In this document: one piece after another, positions 9,627 to 18,495 of the stretch
How the letters are laid out: every line of letters starts with the position of its first letter
How positions within the stretch are numbered: the first letter of the stretch is position 1
Assembly: GCF_013170845.1 (NCBI RefSeq)
Contig: NZ_CP033367.1
Location: 5,333,001-5,397,000, forward strand
Direction: 5' to 3'
DNA from: Mesorhizobium loti R88b
GTDB lineage: Bacteria > Pseudomonadota > Alphaproteobacteria > Rhizobiales > Rhizobiaceae
Length of the DNA stretch: 64,000 nucleotides
Notes under the pieces: model-generated
Databases searched by the model: none
Seen by the model: only the letters and a program-made list of their open reading frames with translations
Told to the model about the DNA's origin: nothing
Translations under genes and position numbers: made by a program

Positions 9627-10888
9627 CAGCCATTGTAGCGTTGGAACACAAGCGAAGCGTTGGTACCGCCAAAGCCAAAGGAATTGGACAGCGCCACGTC
9701 GATCTGGCGAGCGCGGGGCTTGTTCGGCACCAGGTCGATCGCGGTTTCGCGCTCCGGGTTGTCGAGGTTGATGGTCGCCGGCGCGACATTGTCCCTGATC
9801 GCAAGGATCGAGAAGATCGCTTCGGCGGCACCCGCCGCGCCAAGAAGATGGCCGATCGACGACTTGGTCGACGACATCGAAATCTTCGACGCAGCATTGC
9901 CGACAAGCCGCTCGACGGCGCCGAGTTCAATGGTGTCGGCCATGGTCGAAGTGCCATGGGCGTTGATGTAATCGACATCGGCAGGCGTAAGCTTCGCCCG
10001 GTTCAACGCCGCCGTCATGCAGCGGAAGGCGCCATCGCCGTCCTCCGCGGGGGCCGTAATATGATGGGCATCGCCAGTGAGACCATAACCGGTCACCTCG
10101 GCATAAATCTTTGCACCGCGCGCCTTGGCGTGCTCCAATTCCTCAAGCACCACAACACCGGCACCCTCGCCCATGACGAAGCCGTCGCGATCGCGGTCGT
10201 ATGGGCGTGACGCCGTCTCTGGCGTGTCATTGCGATCGGTCGACAATGCCCGACATGCGGCAAAGCCGGCGATCGACAGCCGTGTCACCGGCGCTTCGGC
10301 GCCGCCGGCAACCATGACATCGGCATCGCCCCACATGATCAGCCGGGCAGCATCGCCAATGGCGTGCGCGCCGGTCGAACAGGCTGTGACGACGGCGTGG
10401 TTCGGGCCTTTCAGCCCGTGCCGGATCGAAACCTGGCCGGAGACGAGATTGATGATCTGGCCTGGGATGAAGAAGGGGCTGATGCGGCGCGGCCCGCGCT
10501 CCTTGAGGATCATCGCGTTCTCGGCGATGCCTTCGATGCCGCCAATGCCGGAACCGATGAGCACGCCGGTAGCGCATTGTTCTTCGTGGGTCTTGGGTTC
10601 CCAGCCGGAATCCTTCAGCGCCTCATCGGCGGCGGCAATCCCGTAAAGGATGAAGTCGCCGATCTTGCGCAGTTCCTTCGGCTCGAGCACGGCCTCGGGA
10701 TTGAAAGTGGCATTGCTGCCATCGCCACGCGGAACGACGTGGGCGATCTTGCAGGCAAGATCCTCCACCTCGAACTCGGTGATGCGCTTGGCGGCGCTGC
10801 GGCCGGTCAGAAGTTCCTTCCAGCTGTGCTCGAAGCCCATGCCGAATGGCGACAACAACCCAAGGCCCGTGACAACGACACGCCTCAT
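9626..10888 (-). CDS. fabF: beta-ketoacyl-ACP synthase II FabF
   Basis: Elongating condensing enzyme of type II fatty acid synthesis. 420 aa with the Cys-His-His triad: nucleophile Cys about residue 170 in VVTACSTGAHAIG, His in INAHGTST and His in SSIGHLLGAAGA. The N-terminal MRRVVVTGLGLLSPFG is the family start. It sits 34 bp downstream of acpP, its substrate carrier, so it is probably co-transcribed. Confidence 0.97.
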   Translation of the reverse strand: MRRVVVTGLGLLSPFGMGFEHSWKELLTGRSAAKRITEFEVEDLACKIAHVVPRGDGSNATFNPEAVLEPKELRKIGDFILYGIAAADEALKDSGWEPKTHEEQCATGVLIGSGIGGIEGIAENAMILKERGPRRISPFFIPGQIINLVSGQVSIRHGLKGPNHAVVTACSTGAHAIGDAARLIMWGDADVMVAGGAEAPVTRLSIAGFAACRALSTDRNDTPETASRPYDRDRDGFVMGEGAGVVVLEELEHAKARGAKIYAEVTGYGLTGDAHHITAPAEDGDGAFRCMTAALNRAKLTPADVDYINAHGTSTMADTIELGAVERLVGNAASKISMSSTKSSIGHLLGAAGAAEAIFSILAIRDNVAPATINLDNPERETAIDLVPNKPRARQIDVALSNSFGFGGTNASLVFQRYNG

Positions 10889-10922
10889 CGCAGGTCCTCC
10901 CCGGTGATGACTGCGGAAAGCG

Positions 10923-11159
10923 TCAGGCCGAAGCCTTGTCGATGTACTTCACCGCATCGCCGACCGTCAGGATGGTCTCGGCTGCGTCGTCGGGGATCTC
11001 AACGCCGAACTCTTCTTCGAACGCCATGACGAGTTCGACCGTGTCGAGGCTGTCAGCGCCCAGATCATCGATGAAGCTCGCCTGCTCCGTCACTTTGTCG
11101 GCATCGACGCCAAGGTGCTCGATGACGATCTTCTTGACGCGCTCTGCGGTGTCACTCAT
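10923..11159 (-). CDS. acpP: acyl carrier protein AcpP
   Basis: 78 aa acidic carrier protein. The attachment site for phosphopantetheine is Ser37 in [13 protein letters not shown]. An in-frame ATG at 11168 would add three residues (MPQ), but the GAGG Shine-Dalgarno lies directly against that codon and about 9 nt before ATG 11159, so 11159 is preferred. About 200 bp separate it from fabG, with a hairpin (TTAGCGG/CCGCTAA, 11195-11216) in the leader, consistent with an independent strong promoter for this abundant protein. Confidence 0.97.
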   Translation of the reverse strand: MSDTAERVKKIVIEHLGVDADKVTEQASFIDDLGADSLDTVELVMAFEEEFGVEIPDDAAETILTVGDAVKYIDKASA

Positions 11160-11358
11160 TTGGGGCATCCTCGTCTTTTGTTTGTCTGTCTTCGTTAGCG
11201 GGCAGAATGCCGCTAATCAAGCTGAAAGATGGTCCTGCCGGAAACGCAACGGCCACGAACCGGTTTTTGCCCGAACCGCCGGGTTGCGGGCCGCATTACA
11301 CGAAAAATCGCTGAGGTCCAAGGCGAAATGGTCTCTTTTCACAACCCCGCCATTACTG
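11160..11358 (-). promoter_or_regulatory. acpP upstream region with leader hairpin
   Basis: A 199-bp gap between fabG and acpP in an otherwise compact block. It contains the inverted repeat TTAGCGG ... CCGCTAA (11195-11201 and 11210-11216), close to the acpP start. No -35/-10 pair convincing enough to place was seen. acpP is likely to be transcribed from its own promoter here (inference from spacing and from the usual high expression of acpP). Confidence 0.4.
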
Positions 11359-12096
11359 TCAAATCATCGCCATGCCGCCGTTGACATGGATGGTCTGGCC
11401 GGTGACGTAGGCGGCTTCATTGGAGGCGAGATAGGCGACAGCGGACGCGACTTCAACACTCGTTCCCATGCGGCGTGTCGGGATCGCCGCCATGATCGCC
11501 TCTTTCTGCTTGTCGTTGAGCTTGTCGGTCATCGCCGATTCGATAAAGCCCGGAGCGACACAGTTGACGGTGATGTTGCGGGTGGCGATCTCCTGCGCCA
11601 GCGATTTGGAGAAGCCGATCATGCCGGCCTTGGTGGCGCAGTAATTGGTCTGGCCGGGATTGCCGGTGACGCCGACCACTGAAGTGATGTTGATGATGCG
11701 GCCATGGCGGCGGCGCATCATCGGGTGGGTGAGTTCGCGGGTCAGCCGGAACACGGCCGTCAGGTTGACCTCCATCACGCTATCCCAGTCGGCGTCCGAC
11801 ATGCGCACGAACAGGCCGTCCTTGGTGATGCCGGCATTGTTGACCAGGATATCGACGCCTTCGAGATCGGCCTCCGCCTTCTGGCCAAGCGCCTTGACCT
11901 CGTCGCGGTTCGACAGATTGGCCGGAAACAGTTTTACCCGCTCGCCGAGTTCGCTTGCCAAGGCCTCCAGTTTCTCGATGCGGGTGCCGTGCAGGCCGAC
12001 AATGGCGCCTTGCGCATGCAGCACGCGGGCGATCGCCTCGCCGATGCCTCCCGATGCGCCGGTGACGAGCGCCTTGCGGCCGGTCAGTTCGAACAT
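11359..12096 (-). CDS. fabG: 3-oxoacyl-ACP reductase FabG
   Basis: NADPH-dependent reduction of 3-oxoacyl-ACP in fatty acid elongation. 245 aa short-chain dehydrogenase. Cofactor motif ALVTGASGGIGEAIA near the N-terminus, NNAGITKDGLF, and the catalytic Ser-Tyr-Lys set in NITSVVGVTGNPGQTNYCATKAG. The C-terminal VTGQTIHVNGGMAMI is the typical FabG ending. It lies between fabD and acpP, which separates it from the other short-chain dehydrogenase in this window (27475-28215). Confidence 0.96.
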   Translation of the reverse strand: MFELTGRKALVTGASGGIGEAIARVLHAQGAIVGLHGTRIEKLEALASELGERVKLFPANLSNRDEVKALGQKAEADLEGVDILVNNAGITKDGLFVRMSDADWDSVMEVNLTAVFRLTRELTHPMMRRRHGRIINITSVVGVTGNPGQTNYCATKAGMIGFSKSLAQEIATRNITVNCVAPGFIESAMTDKLNDKQKEAIMAAIPTRRMGTSVEVASAVAYLASNEAAYVTGQTIHVNGGMAMI

Positions 12097-12155
12097 TTTC
12101 GTCTCCTGATCTGAGAGAACACCCTTCCCACGGGAGGGGTCAAATCGCCAGTGGA

Positions 12156-13103
12156 TTATGCAAGTGAGGCCAGCGCGGCCTCAACGTCGGCCGGCGTGCC
12201 TACGGCTGATGTGGCGATGTCGCGGTTGATCCGCCGTGCCAGACCCGACAGCACCTTGCCGGCGCCGACCTCATAAAGCGTTGTCACGCCGTTGGCGCCA
12301 AACCATTCCACCGTTTCGCGCCAGCGCACTCGGCCGGTGATCTGCTCGACCAGGCGCCGCGCGATGTCGTCGGGATCGCTGGTCGGGGTCACGGTGACGT
12401 TGGACAGCACGGGAACCGCTGGCGCATGCTTCGTCACGCCAGCCAGCGCGTCGCGCATGACGTCGGCAGCCGGCGCCATCAGCGCCGAATGGAAAGGCGC
12501 CGAGACCTGCAGCATCAACGCCCGCTTGGCGCCCTTTTCGGTGCACAATTTTGCAGCGAGCTCGACCGCGACCTTGGCGCCGGAGATGACCAGCTGGCCG
12601 CCGCCATTGTCGTTGGCGATCTGGCAGACCTTGCCGGACCCTCGCGCGGCCTCGGTGCAAGCGGCCTCGACATCGGCCTGCTCCAGTCCAATGATCGCCG
12701 CCATGGCGCCCTCGCCGGCCGGCACCGCCGCCTGCATGGCATTGCCGCGAATGCGTAGCAGACGGGCGGCATCGGCAACGGAAACAAAGCCCGCGGCTGC
12801 AAGCGCTGAATATTCGCCCAGCGAGTGGCCGGCGACATAGGCGACCTTGTCCTCCAGCAAGAAACCGCGCGCTTCCAGCGCCTTGATGGCCGCCAGCGAT
12901 ACCGCCATCAGCGCCGGCTGCGCGTTGGCAGTCAGCGTCAAGGTCTCTTCGGGACCTTCCCAGATCAACTTCGACAGGTTCTCGCCGAGCGCGTCGTCGA
13001 CCTCCTGGAAGATCCTGCGCGCCTCGGGAAAGGCGTCGGCGAGATCCTTGCCCATGCCGACAGCTTGGCTGCCTTGTCCCGGAAAGGTGAATGCAATGGC
13101 CAT
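12156..13103 (-). CDS. fabD: malonyl-CoA:ACP transacylase FabD
   Basis: Transfers malonyl from CoA to ACP to feed chain elongation. 315 aa from ATG 13103; the longer frame to 13181 adds a non-family extension. FPGQGSQAVGMG opens the protein, the nucleophile is Ser94 in AGHSLGEYSA, and SAPFHSALM carries the second His-containing block. First gene of the minus-strand fatty acid block, 59 bp upstream of fabG. Confidence 0.96.
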   Translation of the reverse strand: MAIAFTFPGQGSQAVGMGKDLADAFPEARRIFQEVDDALGENLSKLIWEGPEETLTLTANAQPALMAVSLAAIKALEARGFLLEDKVAYVAGHSLGEYSALAAAGFVSVADAARLLRIRGNAMQAAVPAGEGAMAAIIGLEQADVEAACTEAARGSGKVCQIANDNGGGQLVISGAKVAVELAAKLCTEKGAKRALMLQVSAPFHSALMAPAADVMRDALAGVTKHAPAVPVLSNVTVTPTSDPDDIARRLVEQITGRVRWRETVEWFGANGVTTLYEVGAGKVLSGLARRINRDIATSAVGTPADVEAALASLA

Positions 13104-13382
13104 GCGAGGGCTCTCCAAGACTGGTTTTGCTTGCTTGATAGTACGAGTTTTCCCTGCCTGTGGCGCAAGGCAGGCTGCCAAGTCAAGCCCGGTTCAACCT
13201 GACCCCGAACCCGAACCCCGCGCGGAGTGCCTGTTCCAAAAGGGCTTTTTGGCGATCACTCCTGATGAAAACCGCTCACGAATCGTTTGCTGGCTCTTCT
13301 TATTTTCGCTACAGGCGCTAGCTTTGCGTGACAATTATATGACAATCGAGCGACGTGCCTGTCGCTGGGTGGGGAAGTTAAG

Positions 13383-15311
13383 GTGGCAAAGAGTTCGAAA
13401 CGCGTCGGCAAGGCCGCGCCACAGTTCCTGGAAGACGATCCGTCGACCGGCTATCTGCCAGGCCGGAGGTGGCCGGTGGTCCGTTACGGGCTGATCAGCC
13501 TGGCGATCTCGGCCATTCTTGTGTTTGCCATCGAATTGATCGTGCGCGGCGACTTTGCCGGCACCGTCTCCTTCTTCCTGCAGCCGCTCAAGCCTGGCTG
13601 GACCACGATCGTCGTGTTCGCGCTGATCCTGATCGGTCTCGACGCCGTGCTCGGCCGCAGTCACCAGAGCCTGATGATCGTCGCGCCCTTGACGCTGTCG
13701 CTGGCCTTTGTCGGCCACCAGAAATCGCATTATCTGGGCGATCCGCTTTATCCGACTGACTTTCTCTATGCCCGCCAGATCTTCGCGCTGCTGCCGCTCC
13801 TGGTGCGCGACCGGCCGATGACCGCACTCGCCATGGTCGTCGGCATCGTCGCGGGCCTGTCGCTGCTCGTCTATGGCTGGCGGCTGTGGCGCCGCAAGGT
13901 TCCCGCACTCAGCCGCAAGGGCCGCCTTGCCCGGCTGACGCTGGCCGTGCCGCTGCTCGCCTTCTTCGTCTCGATCATGGACTACGCCACCTTCTCCTGG
14001 ACCCGGGACAGGCTGCAGATCATCCCGATCATGTGGGACCAGAAGGAAAACTACGCCTCCAACGGCTTTGCACTCGCCTTTGCGCTCAATGTGCCGATGG
14101 CGCATGTCTCGGCACCGCCGGGCTATTCGGACAAGGCGATTGCCGCGATCGACCGGCCGCAGATTGCCGCTTCGGTGCCTGATGAAAAGCCCGACATTAT
14201 TGTCGTCATGAGCGAATCCTTCTGGGACCCAACCAAGCTTCCCGGCGTCACCATCACGCCGGACCCCATTCCCACCGTGCGGGCACTGCGTTCCGGTTCG
14301 ATGTTCTCGCCTGAATTCGGCGGCATGACCGCGAATATCGAATTCGAGGCGCTGACCGGCTTTTCCAACGCCTTCCTGCCCGCCGGCAGCATCCCCTATC
14401 AGCAATATGTGCGCACGCCGACACCTTCGATGGCGACCTTCCTGAAGAGTGAAGGCTACCGGGCGCGCGCCATTCATCCAGGCACCAACTGGTTCTGGAA
14501 CCGTGGCGCGGTCTATGCCGATTTCGGGTTCAACGATTTCAAGTCGGAAGAGACGCTGCCACCCATGGAGAAGCGCGGACCGCTGGCATCTGATGCGGCA
14601 ATGACGGATGAGATCATCCGCGAGGCCGACGCCAGCGACGAACCGGTTTTCTTCTTTGCGGTCAGCCTGCAGAACCATGGCCCCTATGAACCGAACCGCT
14701 ATGACAACACGACCCACTCGGTGCAGGCGCCGATCAGCCAATGGGCGCGCGCCTCGCTGCTGAGCTATGCGGAGGGTTCAGCCGACGCTGACCACGGCCT
14801 TGAACGGCTGATCGAATGGGCCAACAAGCGCGAGCGGCCGACGATTGTCGCCTTCTTCGGGGACCATCTGCCGCCGCTGGGGCCGGTCTATGTCGAAACC
14901 GGTTTCCTCAAGGACAACGTCGCGCCACGCAAGGAGCCGACGCCGGAAGCCGCACTCGACCATCACGAGACACCGCTGGTCATCTGGTCGAACCGCTCCG
15001 GTGCGGTCAAGAACCTCGGGACGGTGAGCCCGGCATTCCTGCCCTATCATATCCTCACCGCAGCGGGCATCACCCATCCCTACTATACGGGCTTCCTGGG
15101 CGAGATGCGGGAGCGCTACCGCGTTGTCGACCGCAATCTTTTGCTGACCCCGGCTGGCGAGGCCACACCCGATTGGTCGCGTCAGAAGGATATCGACCCG
15201 GCGATCCGCGATTTCCGGCTCATCCAGTACGACATGATGTTCGGCAAGCGCCAGGCTGCGCCGGACTTCTTCCCCGAGACGGTCGACAAGGTCGTCGCCC
15301 ATACGAGTTGA
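13383..15311 (+). CDS. LtaS/OpgB-like membrane phosphoglycerol transferase (sulfatase fold)
   Basis: 642 aa, GTG start. Five hydrophobic segments fill residues of about 30-220, followed by a periplasmic alkaline-phosphatase-superfamily domain. Family hallmarks are visible: metal-binding Glu in VVMSESFWD (about 278), the nucleophile Thr in GGMTANIEFEALTG (about 316), and Asp-His in FFGDHLPPLG (about 494). Gram-positive LtaS uses these to build lipoteichoic acid; in rhizobia the comparable enzymes add phosphoglycerol to periplasmic cyclic beta-glucans (CgmB type). The latter role is the likelier one here, but it is inferred. It is transcribed divergently from fabD and convergently with the TadG-like gene. 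Confidence 0.85.
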   Translation: MAKSSKRVGKAAPQFLEDDPSTGYLPGRRWPVVRYGLISLAISAILVFAIELIVRGDFAGTVSFFLQPLKPGWTTIVVFALILIGLDAVLGRSHQSLMIVAPLTLSLAFVGHQKSHYLGDPLYPTDFLYARQIFALLPLLVRDRPMTALAMVVGIVAGLSLLVYGWRLWRRKVPALSRKGRLARLTLAVPLLAFFVSIMDYATFSWTRDRLQIIPIMWDQKENYASNGFALAFALNVPMAHVSAPPGYSDKAIAAIDRPQIAASVPDEKPDIIVVMSESFWDPTKLPGVTITPDPIPTVRALRSGSMFSPEFGGMTANIEFEALTGFSNAFLPAGSIPYQQYVRTPTPSMATFLKSEGYRARAIHPGTNWFWNRGAVYADFGFNDFKSEETLPPMEKRGPLASDAAMTDEIIREADASDEPVFFFAVSLQNHGPYEPNRYDNTTHSVQAPISQWARASLLSYAEGSADADHGLERLIEWANKRERPTIVAFFGDHLPPLGPVYVETGFLKDNVAPRKEPTPEAALDHHETPLVIWSNRSGAVKNLGTVSPAFLPYHILTAAGITHPYYTGFLGEMRERYRVVDRNLLLTPAGEATPDWSRQKDIDPAIRDFRLIQYDMMFGKRQAAPDFFPETVDKVVAHTS

Positions 15312-15345
15312 AGCATTCGATTGCCTTCGGAAGGGCGAATAGGCG

Positions 15346-17070
15346 TCAATTCGTGAGTTGCAGCTTCGAGAACTTGTTGGCAATCTGCTCGAATACGTTC
15401 GGCAGTTTGGCGGGATCGTTGACGGCGTAGTAGTCGCTGGGATCCGAAGCGCAGGCGCTGTACAGCGCGCGGTTGGCGGCGGTGTCGGACTGCAGCACCA
15501 TGGTGTAGATTTGCGCGCCCTGGTTCTTAAGCTGCGTGCAGACGCTTTTGGTCCAGCCGTCAACGTTGCGGGCCGCCGCCGCCTGGTTGTCCGAGCCCAT
15601 GCGACCCGGTGCGCCATAGGGGGAGCCCGCGAGATAACCGTAGGACGTATAGTCGGATTTGGTCGCCTCGTTGCTTGCGCCGTAAACGACGTTCTCACCA
15701 TCGGTCAGCAACATAACGATCTTGCTGACCCCGGGCGTCTTCCACGGCGTTCCGTCGGTATACGGCGCACCCGGCGACAGCACGCGCTGGCCCCAGGCCA
15801 GTCCCTCCGCGACGTTGGTGCCAGAGCCCGCCCAGGCAAGCATCTTGCCAGCCTCCTTGCGAAGCTTTGTAAAATCGTCTGTCAATGGAACGATCGGCGA
15901 CGGGCAGGATCGGTTTGGCCCCACTGTCAATTGCAAGGCATTTGGGTCCGTCGTGGCCGCGGTGCCAATGGAGCTGTTCTGCGGTGCCACATATTTGGCG
16001 ACCGTGTCGAGATCTGCCTTCGAAGGGCCACCGAGCACCAAATTGACGACGCTTCCAAGCAGGCCGCTCAAATCTATTCCAAGGATGTTGACGCCGCCGT
16101 CGCGAGCAAGCTTGGCATCGTCAGCTGTGTCTTTGATAAATGAGTTATTGTAGTAATTGGCGTCGTTTGAATAACTGCCGGAAGGTTTGGTGCCATCCCC
16201 CGGATCGTCCGGCGCGAAGTACGGCACGAACAGAGTGTCGGGCCTGGACGGATCCGGCGGCGTGTCGGAGATGTTAAGGGTCCCAGGCCGTGCTTCGACA
16301 CAACCTTTCCAGCCCGTGTCCGTCCCGGCAGCGTCCATCCATCCTGTCAATTTGGCGGCCGATGCGGGGTCTTTCATCAGTTGCCTGAACAGCGCCATAT
16401 GATTGGGACGCTTGCCGTTGATGATGGGAAAATTGATTCCGTTGGTGGATGACTTGCCATCCATGTCGATCCAGGAGGGATCGAACCCGTCGCCATTGAC
16501 ATTGACAGCGGTGACGAATGGCACCAGCGCCACATGGACCTTGCGCGTCGGAGACTGCGCCGCCTCGAGTTGCTTGAGCAAACTGTCGGTTGCTGTCTTG
16601 AGGGCAGCAATTTTTGCCCCAGCCATCGAGCCGGTATTGTCCAGCACCAGCACGACTTCGAGCTGGTTGTTCGATTCGACGGCCGACGCATCGACGACAA
16701 TGTGTTTGTTCTGGCCGAACAGGAAGGCGAAGTTCAAATTGACGTCCGCCGAGGCGACAGCTTTCGTCTTGATGTAGTTGACGCCCTTGTCGACGGTCAG
16801 CGTCGCCTGCGCGTTGGCGAGTTCACCGTGCCCTGCAATGTTGGCCTGAAAATAGCGATTGAAGGCGTCGGTGCGGGTAATGTCGAGATCGCCGAGATGC
16901 GAGGAGGCGAGATTTGCGGAGTCGAGCGCATTCTGCAAATTGCTCTTGGCCCGCATGATGGTCGACACGTCGACCGCGAAGGCCACGGCCGACAGGATAG
17001 CGGGCAGCCCGACCCCCATCATAAGCGCGAAATTGCCGCTCTTCGAGCGCCAGAATTTGTTGAGAAGCAT
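15346..17070 (-). CDS. TadG-like pilus-assembly protein with von Willebrand A domain
   Basis: 574 aa from ATG 17070 (the frame also allows 17115). The N-terminus reads WRSKSGNFALMMGVGLPAILSAVAF, the TadE/TadG-type amphipathic start with one membrane helix. The MIDAS Asp-x-Thr-x-Ser equivalent is VLDNTGSMAGAK (about residue 142). A second long vWA stretch holds KIVMLLTDGEN. The C-terminus ends NVFEQIANKFSKLQLTN. Tad genes usually sit in a pilus cluster, but no other tad gene is seen in the window, so this is a stand-alone copy. The role is probably surface or pilus-related; the exact function is unknown. Confidence 0.8.
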   Translation of the reverse strand: MLLNKFWRSKSGNFALMMGVGLPAILSAVAFAVDVSTIMRAKSNLQNALDSANLASSHLGDLDITRTDAFNRYFQANIAGHGELANAQATLTVDKGVNYIKTKAVASADVNLNFAFLFGQNKHIVVDASAVESNNQLEVVLVLDNTGSMAGAKIAALKTATDSLLKQLEAAQSPTRKVHVALVPFVTAVNVNGDGFDPSWIDMDGKSSTNGINFPIINGKRPNHMALFRQLMKDPASAAKLTGWMDAAGTDTGWKGCVEARPGTLNISDTPPDPSRPDTLFVPYFAPDDPGDGTKPSGSYSNDANYYNNSFIKDTADDAKLARDGGVNILGIDLSGLLGSVVNLVLGGPSKADLDTVAKYVAPQNSSIGTAATTDPNALQLTVGPNRSCPSPIVPLTDDFTKLRKEAGKMLAWAGSGTNVAEGLAWGQRVLSPGAPYTDGTPWKTPGVSKIVMLLTDGENVVYGASNEATKSDYTSYGYLAGSPYGAPGRMGSDNQAAAARNVDGWTKSVCTQLKNQGAQIYTMVLQSDTAANRALYSACASDPSDYYAVNDPAKLPNVFEQIANKFSKLQLTN

Positions 17071-17277
17071 CCTTACCCCCGGAAATGCTTGCCGCCTGTT
17101 CTGTGCGGATTGCACGGGCTTTTGCGCCTTCCATGATGAATCGACCGTTGACGGAGGGGCTCAACCCTTTGCAACCTGACATTGTGGTTAAGGGCTGGTT
17201 GCCGGGAAATTGCCAAGCGGCTCCGGCGCTGCAGCTTGATTTTCCAGCGCCTGCGACATCGGGAATGCCGCCTGCCC
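17071..17277. other. intergenic region upstream of the TadG-like gene
   Basis: Together with the rpsF leader this makes a 465-bp stretch without a convincing gene. Short open frames here (for example 17085-17339) have no start signal or protein-like composition. It must carry the promoter for the minus-strand TadG-like gene; none could be placed with confidence. Confidence 0.5.
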
Positions 17278-17305
17278 TTGCCTTATCAGTGGATTGCTGT
17301 ATAGA
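17278..17305 (+). promoter_or_regulatory. probable sigma-70 promoter of rpsF-rpsR-rplI
   Basis: TTGCCT at 17278-17283 and TATAGA at 17300-17305 are separated by 16 bp, a good match to the housekeeping consensus. It implies a leader of about 225 nt before rpsF. Confidence 0.5.
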
Positions 17306-17429
17306 CGCCGCCAATCTGCCGGTCCCAGCTGGGGGCTGAACGGAGGGCCGGAGGTTTTTTCGAAAGCCTTCGTGTGAAGCCAGAAGTGCTTCCGCCTCCC
17401 GTGTCTCCGCTCTCGACCGTCTCGTCATG

Positions 17430-17535
17430 CTCCTTTCTTCCCCGCCCCTTTAACCGGGACCAGCGGGACAGAGAAGTTGCAGAGGCTTTTGCCGCCGGGA
17501 ACCGGGAGAGAAACGAAGAAAGGCACCAAGACATA
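17430..17535 (+). promoter_or_regulatory. possible autoregulatory leader of the S6-S18 operon
   Basis: The RNA just before rpsF has CCCGC ... GCGGG arms around an ACCGGGACC segment (about 17442-17468), then a repeat of CCGGGAACCGGG near 17498. In many bacteria the S6:S18 pair represses its own mRNA through a leader hairpin with a CCG bulge. The length and CCG content fit, but I could not establish the fold, so this is a weak call. Confidence 0.25.
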
Positions 17536-18030
17536 ATGGCTCTTTACGAACATGTGTTTCTTGCCCGGCAGGACCTCTCGCAGCAGCAGGTCGATGCGCT
17601 TGTCGAACAGTACAAGGGCGTCATCTCCGCGAATGGCGGGTCCGTCGGCCGGGTCGAGAACTGGGGACTGAAGTCCCTCACCTACCGGGTCAACAAGAAC
17701 CGGAAGGCATACTACACGCTCATGGACCTCAACTGCCCGCCGGCCGCGCTCAACGAGATGGAGCGCCAGATGGGTCTGTCCGAGGACGTCCTGCGTTTCC
17801 TGACCATCAAGGTCGAGGCGCATGAGGAAGGTCCGTCGGCGATGATGCAGAAGCGCGAAGAGCGCTCCGAGCGCGGTGGCTTCGGCGATCGCGACCGTGG
17901 CGACCGTGGCCCGCGTTCCTTCGGCGACCGTGACCGGGGCGATCGTCCGCCGCGCAGCTTCGGCGGCGACGCCGGTGCTGATCGTGGTCCGCGCCGTCCG
18001 CGCGAAGGCTTTGAAGGGGGTGCAGAATAA
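17536..18030 (+). CDS. rpsF: 30S ribosomal protein S6
   Basis: 164 aa; binds 16S rRNA together with S18. The start ATG 17536 begins [15 protein letters not shown], the family start; the frame is open upstream but without a start signal. The core fold ends near residue 110. The remaining 50 residues are an Arg/Gly/Asp-rich tail with repeats of [13 protein letters not shown], longer than in E. coli and of a kind common in alphaproteobacteria. The stop overlaps the rpsR ATG by one base. Confidence 0.97.
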   Translation: MALYEHVFLARQDLSQQQVDALVEQYKGVISANGGSVGRVENWGLKSLTYRVNKNRKAYYTLMDLNCPPAALNEMERQMGLSEDVLRFLTIKVEAHEEGPSAMMQKREERSERGGFGDRDRGDRGPRSFGDRDRGDRPPRSFGGDAGADRGPRRPREGFEGGAE

Positions 18031-18278
18031 TGGTCGACATCAATCAGATCCCGACCCGGCGCCCGTTCCATCGTCGCCGCAAGACCTGCCCGTTCTCCGG
18101 CGCCAACGCGCCCAAGATCGACTACAAGGACGTGCGTCTGCTGCAGCGCTACATTTCCGAGCGCGGCAAGATCGTGCCGTCGCGCATCACCGCCGTCAGC
18201 CAGAAGAAGCAGCGTGAGCTCGCCAAGGCGATCAAGCGCGCCCGCTTCCTCGGCCTGCTGCCCTACGTCGTCCGTTAA
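18030..18278 (+). CDS. rpsR: 30S ribosomal protein S18
   Basis: 82 aa, the S6 partner in the 30S platform. [19 protein letters not shown] and the C-terminal [12 protein letters not shown] are diagnostic. The ATG overlaps the rpsF stop (TAATG), giving tight translational coupling as expected for a 1:1 pair. Confidence 0.98.
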   Translation: MVDINQIPTRRPFHRRRKTCPFSGANAPKIDYKDVRLLQRYISERGKIVPSRITAVSQKKQRELAKAIKRARFLGLLPYVVR

Positions 18279-18285
18279 TTCTCTC

Positions 18286-18309
18286 GAACGGGCGGTTCGC
18301 CGCCCGTTC
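18286..18309 (+). terminator. 10-bp hairpin with TTCG tetraloop after rpsR
   Basis: GAACGGGCGG - TTCG - CCGCCCGTTC starts 8 bp after the rpsR stop and is followed by CTTTCG, a weak T-run. It could be a partial terminator that lowers rplI expression relative to S6/S18, or a processing and stability element. The perfect stem with an exceptionally stable tetraloop is directly visible; the role is inferred. Confidence 0.6.
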
Positions 18310-18495
18310 CTTTCGCCGGCCATGACGGGCATGACCGGTTTTAGGCATCAAATCCCGAGTTGAGGTCAAAACCTCTAACTGCCGCGACAGGCAGGACAGC
18401 GACACCGGCGGCAACGCCCCTTTTGCTTCCTGACCTGTTCCAGAGAATTCGGCGCCGGCCTTGTGGACGGACGCCCAACCAGAAGGAACAAAACC

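Noticed and set aside
13335..14741. 468-codon frame antisense to the phosphoglycerol transferase gene
   Set aside because: Arg/Gly/Asp/His-rich composition typical of antisense frames; the plus-strand frame has clear catalytic motifs.
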